From: SFWF01 sp045638145
GTDB taxonomy: Bacteria; Bacillota; Clostridia; Oscillospirales; Acutalibacteraceae
Direction: 5' to 3'
DNA: 64,000 nt
NCBI GenBank assembly: GCA_045638145.1
Contig: JAZUAU010000024.1
Location: 124,001 to 188,000, forward strand
Position 1 is the stretch's first letter, and every line of letters begins with the position of its first letter. This document shows, piece by piece, positions 59,215 to 64,000 of this stretch. The notes beneath the pieces are model-generated. The model did not search any database, had not been told where the DNA came from, and saw nothing but the letters and a program-made list of their open reading frames with translations. A program made the position numbers and the translations under genes.

Positions 59215-60069
59215 TTATATAACTCCGTTCTGCTTTTTATAAGCGGTGAGGGTATTTTTCATAAGGGTTGCGATGGTCATAGGACCAACTCCACCCGGTA
59301 CAGGTGTTATATAAGACGCTTTGGGCTCGCACTCGGAGAAATTAACGTCGCCGCAAAGCTTTCCGTCGGGAAGTCGGTTAATACCAACATCTATAACGAC
59401 CGCACCCTCCTTTACCATATCGGCAGTTACGAAATTAGCTTTACCGACTGCGGCAACGAGGATATCCGCCGAAGCGCACACCTCGCGAAGATCCTTCGTT
59501 CTCGAATGGCAGATTGTGACCGTGCCGTTTTTATGGAGAAGCAGCATACTCATCGGCTTGCCGACAATATTACTTCTGCCAATAACAACACAGGTTTTAC
59601 CCTCGATATCAATATTCTCGTAGTCGAGCATTTCCATAATTCCTGCAGGGGTGCAGGGCAGGAAATCATAATCGCCTGTCATGATTTTACCAACGTTTAC
59701 AGGATGGAAGGCATCAACATCCTTGAGGGGTGAAATTGCATTAATAACTGCAGTTTCGTCAAGATGACGGGGCAGCGGTAACTGACAAAGAATGCCGTTT
59801 ACCGAGCTGTCGTTGTTAAGTTTATCAATAAGGGCTAAAAGCTCATCATTTGTAGTTTCTGCAGGAAGTGCGAATTTGAGCGAATTCATTCCCGTTGCCG
59901 CACAAGCCTTTTCCTTGTTTGCAACATAAACCTTCGATGCGGGGTCTTCACCTACTATAATAACCGCAAGACAGGGCTCCGCACCCTTTTCTTTAAGGGC
60001 AGAAACCTCGTCTGCCACCTTTTGTTTTACTGCAGACGAAATAACCTTTCCGTCAATTAGCTTTGCCAT
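59215..60069 (-). CDS. folD: Methylenetetrahydrofolate dehydrogenase/cyclohydrolase
   Basis: FolD, 284 residues, oxidises 5,10-methylene-THF and hydrolyses methenyl-THF. YVANKEKACAATGMNS, QLPLPRHLDE, the GRSNIVGKPMSMLL nucleotide motif and PVPGGVGPMTIA are typical. I prefer the second ATG (60067-60069), which is better spaced from GAGGAG than the first at 60075. It overlaps the lgt stop by 17 nt. Confidence 0.96.
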   Translation of the reverse strand: MAKLIDGKVISSAVKQKVADEVSALKEKGAEPCLAVIIVGEDPASKVYVANKEKACAATGMNSLKFALPAETTNDELLALIDKLNNDSSVNGILCQLPLPRHLDETAVINAISPLKDVDAFHPVNVGKIMTGDYDFLPCTPAGIMEMLDYENIDIEGKTCVVIGRSNIVGKPMSMLLLHKNGTVTICHSRTKDLREVCASADILVAAVGKANFVTADMVKEGAVVIDVGINRLPDGKLCGDVNFSECEPKASYITPVPGGVGPMTIATLMKNTLTAYKKQNGVI

Positions 60070-61012
60070 TTTCATTCTCCTCTTTTATTTCTTCGTCTAT
60101 TTTCTCTTCGTTTTCTTCCTCATCAAAAAACTCTTCGCCTGCTGCAAGCTCGTCTTTGAACATAGATTCGTATCCGCCCTCTGCAACCCTTTCTTTATGC
60201 TTATTTCTCGTTATAACAAGCAGAACGAAGGCGGCAACGCAGATTGCAAACGAAAGTATGCAAGAAACACGGAGACTTCCGACCATAAGACTATCGGTAC
60301 GAAGCATCTCGTTAAAACCTCTTCCGAAACCGTACCAAATGCAGTACAAAAGACCGATTTCGCCCGAAAAACGTCGTTTCTTCATAAAGTTGTGCAGAAC
60401 TATTGCGCCCGCAATACACCAGATTGATTCATAAAGAAAGCAAGGATGAGCAAGCGCAGATGAGCTGAAGCCGAGTGCTCTGAACTCTCTTGCAACATTT
60501 TCACTAGTCATTCCCCAAAATTCGCTGCCTGTAGGTGAGCCAAATGCTTCCTGATTAAAGAAGTTGCCCCAACGGCCAATTCCCTGACCAATAAGGAAAG
60601 CGACAGAAGCAAGGTCTAAAAGGTCTAAAATCTTAACCTTGCGGATTAAGCACATAATTACGCCTGCAACTACTGCACCAATAATTCCGCCATAGATTGC
60701 AAGTCCGGAAAAGCCCGAACCATCAAGACCGAAAAAGTCCTTTATTCCGCCCAGCGGCTTACCGTCGAATATTACGTAATAGGCACGTGCGCCGAGAATT
60801 GCACAGGGGGTTGCCACGAGGACAACGTCAAGCATTCTGTCTACATCTATATTCAATCTCTTTGCGTTTAAGTAACCGTAAAACATAGCAAGCGCAAAGC
60901 CGGTCGCAATAATAATTCCATACCAATAAACGTCCCAACCTCCCGCAATGGGTAGGGTAAACGCAATTGGATTCAGGGTCAATTTGATTCCGAAAATTGT
61001 AACATGATACAT
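60053..61012 (-). CDS. lgt: Prolipoprotein diacylglyceryl transferase
   Basis: Lgt of 319 residues attaches diacylglycerol to lipoprotein cysteines, as needed for the several lipoproteins encoded in this window. About seven spans. The signature GRWGNFFNQEAFG is present and the HPCFLYES segment is typical. The C-terminus adds an acidic tail of about 35 residues (FFDEEENEEKIDEE) beyond the usual end. It follows the M16 peptidase gene after 4 nt. Confidence 0.95.
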   Translation of the reverse strand: MYHVTIFGIKLTLNPIAFTLPIAGGWDVYWYGIIIATGFALAMFYGYLNAKRLNIDVDRMLDVVLVATPCAILGARAYYVIFDGKPLGGIKDFFGLDGSGFSGLAIYGGIIGAVVAGVIMCLIRKVKILDLLDLASVAFLIGQGIGRWGNFFNQEAFGSPTGSEFWGMTSENVAREFRALGFSSSALAHPCFLYESIWCIAGAIVLHNFMKKRRFSGEIGLLYCIWYGFGRGFNEMLRTDSLMVGSLRVSCILSFAICVAAFVLLVITRNKHKERVAEGGYESMFKDELAAGEEFFDEEENEEKIDEEIKEENENGKAN

Positions 61013-61016
61013 AAAA

Positions 61017-62282
61017 TCAATCCTTTCCTCTGACTACCGACAGAACGGCGGAGTGCGTGTTTAAATTCTTTAGTCTTACTTCAACATCTTCTTTCAAGAT
61101 GGACTTTATAAGCTCACTTGGGAAGATATCCTCATCGTAAAATGCGGCATCAAGCATATTTGAAACGGTGCCGTCAAGGCTTTCAAACTCGCGCACAGTA
61201 TCTCCAAAGTATGATTTTTTAACCGCTTCGAAAAGATGCTTATCTATTCCCTCTCGGAGTAGCCTATCCGCCTCTTCGGTTATCATTTTTGATACCGCTT
61301 CTGGGTCGGAGCTTTCGCCCGAGAAGAATATTACCGAGTAATTTGGTCCACTGAAATATTCGCCTTCAAACTCATCGTTTATAAGTCCCTTCTCGGTGAG
61401 TGTTTTATAAAGTGGTGATGAATCTCCGGCAAGAATCTCTATAAGAAGATTTGCAACTAGTCTTTCCTTTTGACTGCGAAGAGGTGTGTCAAAATCCTCC
61501 TTAAAGCCAAAGCAGAAAAGCTCTCCCGATACGGCGAGCTTTTGCTCTACGTAATGCTCACGAACCCCCTTAGGTTCTTCGTCGTTTTTGCGGTAAATGG
61601 TTACGGGTGCGCCGGGTTTCAGGTTTTTCTCAATCACCTCGAGGGTTTTGTCCGAATCGACAGCACCTGCGATACATATACACATATTGGATAGATTATA
61701 GAACGTATTATAACAGTCAAATAGCAATTTGTCATCAATTTTTGCAATTGATTCCACAGTACCCGCAATATCAATCTTAACAGGGTGCTTCCGATACATA
61801 GCACCAAGCATATTAAAAAGCACTCGCCAATTCGGGCTATCCTCATACATTTTTATTTCCTGACCGATTATCCCCTGTTCCTTTTTAACCGTTTCGGCGG
61901 TAAAATAGGGGGACTGTACAAAATCAAGCAGAATTTCTAAGTTTTCATAAAAGCTGCTCGAACAGTTGAAAAGATAGCAGGTGCGATCAAAGCTTGTATA
62001 AGCGTTACAATAAGCACCCGTTTTGGCAAATCTAGAAAAAGCGTCGCCCTCTTCACTCTCAAAAAGCTTGTGCTCTAAAAAGTGGGCAATTCCCTCGGGC
62101 ACCGTGATATAGTTTTCTCCATCGGTTGAAAAGCAGGTATCAATAGAGCCGTATTGTGTGCCAAACACCGCGTGAGCAGAGGTGAACTCGGGCTTTTCCA
62201 TAATGAAAATTTTAAGTCCTGACGGATGCTCTGCCCGTGTAAGTTTTCCAAAAGCGGGGTGGTTAACTACTGTTTTTTTCAT
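61017..62282 (-). CDS. M16-family zinc protease (YmfH-like, active partner)
   Basis: A 421-residue M16 peptidase. The zinc motif HFLEHKLFE (HxxEH) is present, with the distal Glu region after it, so this subunit is catalytic. It is paired with a non-catalytic M16 gene directly upstream (a 3-nt overlap at the TGATG junction). Bacillus ymfH/ymfF form such a pair. A Pqq-like processing role is only inference. A GTG one codon earlier is the less likely start. Confidence 0.9.
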   Translation of the reverse strand: MKKTVVNHPAFGKLTRAEHPSGLKIFIMEKPEFTSAHAVFGTQYGSIDTCFSTDGENYITVPEGIAHFLEHKLFESEEGDAFSRFAKTGAYCNAYTSFDRTCYLFNCSSSFYENLEILLDFVQSPYFTAETVKKEQGIIGQEIKMYEDSPNWRVLFNMLGAMYRKHPVKIDIAGTVESIAKIDDKLLFDCYNTFYNLSNMCICIAGAVDSDKTLEVIEKNLKPGAPVTIYRKNDEEPKGVREHYVEQKLAVSGELFCFGFKEDFDTPLRSQKERLVANLLIEILAGDSSPLYKTLTEKGLINDEFEGEYFSGPNYSVIFFSGESSDPEAVSKMITEEADRLLREGIDKHLFEAVKKSYFGDTVREFESLDGTVSNMLDAAFYDEDIFPSELIKSILKEDVEVRLKNLNTHSAVLSVVRGKD

Positions 62283-63565
62283 CACTTATCCCCTCCTTGG
62301 TAAGGCATAAGCTCAAATACTGTGTGAAGCTTTATTCCCCTTGCCACATTCACAATATCATCCTTTGTAATGAATTCTATTCTCTTTGCGGCGGCTTCGG
62401 GAGTAGGTAATTCTTCTGTGTAAATATCGCGCGTATACCACGAATCAAGTGCAGAGGCACTGTCGCTATAGGAATGAAGTGAATCAATTACAGACTTTTT
62501 GGAAGCCAAAAGTCTCTCATCCTCAACCTCACCGTTTTTGATTGCGTCAAGCTCGGCGAGAATTGCCGTCTTTGCCTTTTCATTGTTTTCAGCTTCAACT
62601 CCCGAATCAACAATCAAATATCCCTTGCTTCTTCTCTGTGCAGCAGAACAATAATAGCAAAGTGATTGCTTTTCGCGAACATTTTCAAAAAGTCGCGAAT
62701 ATGGCCCGCCTCCAAAAATATCCGAAAAGAGTAGTAGCGGTAAAGCCGTATTAAGACCACCCGACATCTCACTTGAAAATCCCATAACAAGCTTTCCTTG
62801 GGTTATATCCATTTCCTCACGTATGGTTCTGGGCGTGCCTGTCGGCACTAAAACAGCTGAATCGACCGATCTTTCATCGCTTCTGTCGAAGTTTAATAAT
62901 TTATCTGATACAAGAGTGAAAAGTTCGTCAGGTCTTTCGTTTGAAACAACGTTCAGCGTAATGGTACTCTTGTTCAAAAGTCTTTGCCAAGCTTTAAACA
63001 TTGCCTTTCCGTCAATTTTCTCTACCGTCTCTCGCGTACCGTATATAAACTGACCATAGGGTGTTCCCTCAAACATTAGGCTGGTCAGCCTTGTTCTAGC
63101 ATAGGAGCGCTTGTTATTAATCTCGTTTTCAATACGCTCGATGGTCTTACGCTTTTCACGGTTTACATCCTCCGCCAAAAAGGCGCCCTCCTTTACCGAG
63201 GGGTTGAAAATCAGTGACAATAGAATATCGGCAGCCTCCCCTACCGTATCCTCGTTTTCAAATGCAAATGAAGGGTTTATAACCCTTATGCCTATTCTTG
63301 AATGAAGAAAATCACCACTTTTGGAAACAGAGCAGGAAAGCTCTGCACCATAAAGCTTTAAAAGATGGAAATTGAGCTCGGTAAAGCTTTTATAATCCGC
63401 AGAGCAGGAAGTAAGCAGATAAGGAAGCAGCGCATCCTCTGCCAAGGTTTCAAAGGAAAGGGGTGAATAAAAATGAAATGAAATAAAGGTTGTGTTAAAA
63501 CGTCGGCTTTGGATAAAGCGAGCCTCTGCCGATGCACCTAATTTTACTGTATCGTTTTTTTGCAT
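62282..63565 (-). CDS. M16-family protein lacking the zinc motif (YmfF-like)
   Basis: A 427-residue M16-fold protein. In the region where HxxEH belongs it reads LLPYLLTSCSADY, so it should not bind zinc and likely serves as the non-catalytic half of the pair, as in Bacillus YmfF and PqqF/PqqG-type complexes. The family fold is clear from the GGLNTALPLLLFSDIFGGG region. TTCGGAGG precedes the ATG. It starts the operon that runs through lgt to folD. Confidence 0.88.
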   Translation of the reverse strand: MQKNDTVKLGASAEARFIQSRRFNTTFISFHFYSPLSFETLAEDALLPYLLTSCSADYKSFTELNFHLLKLYGAELSCSVSKSGDFLHSRIGIRVINPSFAFENEDTVGEAADILLSLIFNPSVKEGAFLAEDVNREKRKTIERIENEINNKRSYARTRLTSLMFEGTPYGQFIYGTRETVEKIDGKAMFKAWQRLLNKSTITLNVVSNERPDELFTLVSDKLLNFDRSDERSVDSAVLVPTGTPRTIREEMDITQGKLVMGFSSEMSGGLNTALPLLLFSDIFGGGPYSRLFENVREKQSLCYYCSAAQRRSKGYLIVDSGVEAENNEKAKTAILAELDAIKNGEVEDERLLASKKSVIDSLHSYSDSASALDSWYTRDIYTEELPTPEAAAKRIEFITKDDIVNVARGIKLHTVFELMPYQGGDK

Positions 63566-63645
63566 ATTTTCCTCCGAAAATATTGATTAGGGTAATTATA
63601 GCACAAAGAAATTGTAAATTCTATAGTTTTTTTGTGAATTTGTAT

Positions 63646-63674
63646 TTGACATGTCGTTTTGGAAATAGTATAAT
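63646..63674 (+). promoter_or_regulatory. Consensus promoter of the small membrane-protein gene
   Basis: Perfect TTGACA (63646-63651) and perfect TATAAT (63669-63674) are 17 nt apart on the plus strand, about 50 nt before the 52-residue gene. It is one of the two fully consensus promoters with 17-nt spacing that I found. Confidence 0.85.
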
Positions 63675-63724
63675 TGATACAGGCTGAAGATTCGGCAAAT
63701 TTTAAATAGGACGGTAAGACACTT

Positions 63725-63883
63725 ATGAAAATGAAGCATGTTTTTTGGATAATCTCTGCTATCGTCGGCGTTGTTGCTATGGCAGCAGGAATAGCAGTAT
63801 TAATTGACCGCTATGTAACCCGTAAGGAATGTCCTGACGGATATATTGACTGCGATGAGGAAGAAATTCTTATAGAAGAATAA
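63725..63883 (+). CDS. Small single-span membrane protein of unknown function
   Basis: A 52-residue protein, MKMKHVFWIISAIVGVVAMA onward, with one membrane span (about residues 6-27), then RKECPDGYIDCDEEEILIEE: two cysteines and a strongly acidic end on the cytoplasmic or outer side. No family recognised. Its ribosome site is poor (AGGACGG about ten bases upstream), but a consensus promoter before it and a clear terminator after it argue that it is real. Confidence 0.7.
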   Translation: MKMKHVFWIISAIVGVVAMAAGIAVLIDRYVTRKECPDGYIDCDEEEILIEE

Positions 63884-63894
63884 ATAAATTTTCC

Positions 63895-63926
63895 GGCAAG
63901 CACCTGTTTTATGCAGGTGCTTGTTT
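63895..63926 (+). terminator. Terminator of the small membrane-protein gene
   Basis: AAGCACCTG and CAGGTGCTT pair around TTTTATG, followed by GTTTTATTTTT on the plus strand. Nothing else is visible in the last 70 bases of the window. Confidence 0.85.
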
Positions 63927-64000
63927 TATTTTTACCCCAAAATTTGTGCACTTTAAGTATTTATTCGTTTGTAATGTAGTGATATTTTAGTTCTTTTTAT

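Noticed and set aside
62282..63565. Second active M16 protease
   Set aside because: The HxxEH zinc motif is absent at the expected place, so I describe it as the non-catalytic partner.

Overview
The window reads as a chromosomal stretch of a low-to-mid GC, endospore-lineage Clostridia, most likely an uncultured gut Oscillospirales-type organism. This is inferred from the sporulation genes yqfC, yqfD and ylbJ, a RemA homologue, a pyrophosphate-dependent phosphofructokinase, a membrane pyrophosphatase, an efp-linked CD1247-type zinc-ribbon gene and the general gene order. I could not check taxonomy by search. Nearly all genes lie on the minus strand. Exceptions are ylbJ, a small CxxC protein gene, tRNA-His and tRNA-Gln (8.7-10.3 kb) and a small membrane protein at the right edge.

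Layout. 0-8.7 kb: gmk (cut by the window edge), remA and yicC behind a clear promoter; then the core cluster mutS2, recO, yqzL (an overlapping 52-codon gene), era, ybeY, phoH, yqfD, yqfC. 8.7-10.3 kb: plus-strand ylbJ, a CxxC protein gene and two tRNAs. 10.4-13.8 kb: paralogous metallo-beta-lactamase-fold genes (one cytoplasmic, one lipoprotein) and a SulP transporter. 13.8-19.9 kb: SNF-family transporter, SGNH/DUF4886 lipoprotein, three genes of unknown function, and the K+-type membrane pyrophosphatase. 20.1-25.8 kb: a two-component system whose operon carries two unknown membrane proteins, next to an operon with a paralogue of one of them, a three-repeat soluble protein and an apparent cardiolipin-synthase/CrtO chimera. 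Two copies of a promoter box with 11-nt direct repeats precede the second operon.

25.8-27.6 kb is the accessory part. It has two copies of a module made of a short-hairpin array, a small membrane-protein gene, a conserved 43-nt element and a strong terminator. 27.6-28.1 kb holds five tRNAs (Val, Asp, Phe, Gly, Cys) behind one promoter. 28.1-36.7 kb is a cell-envelope and division run: a CdaR-like regulator, ftsE, ftsX with a serine-rich insert, an M23 hydrolase activator, an S41 protease, a VanZ fusion, yerC, a methyltransferase and hslO. 36.8-45.4 kb: an orphan MsmK/UgpC ATPase, a pseudouridine synthase, ispF, ispD, PAP2, CD1247-type protein, efp, aminopeptidase P, aroQ, an AP-endonuclease-like TIM barrel, yqeG and rpsU. 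45.4-56.2 kb: asnB, then a tightly packed series read SNF transporter, PPi-PFK, pyruvate kinase, a duplicated-domain lipoprotein, apbE and copA. 56.2-64 kb: Kef-type antiporter, HtrA, two M16 peptidases with lgt and folD, and the small plus-strand gene.

The observations most worth following up are the two hairpin arrays whose constant linkers flip orientation at the array centre, the repeated module around them, the cardiolipin-synthase/CrtO chimera, an internal ribosome-binding site in copA that should yield a free CopZ-like chaperone, and the duplicated regulatory box upstream of the envelope operon.
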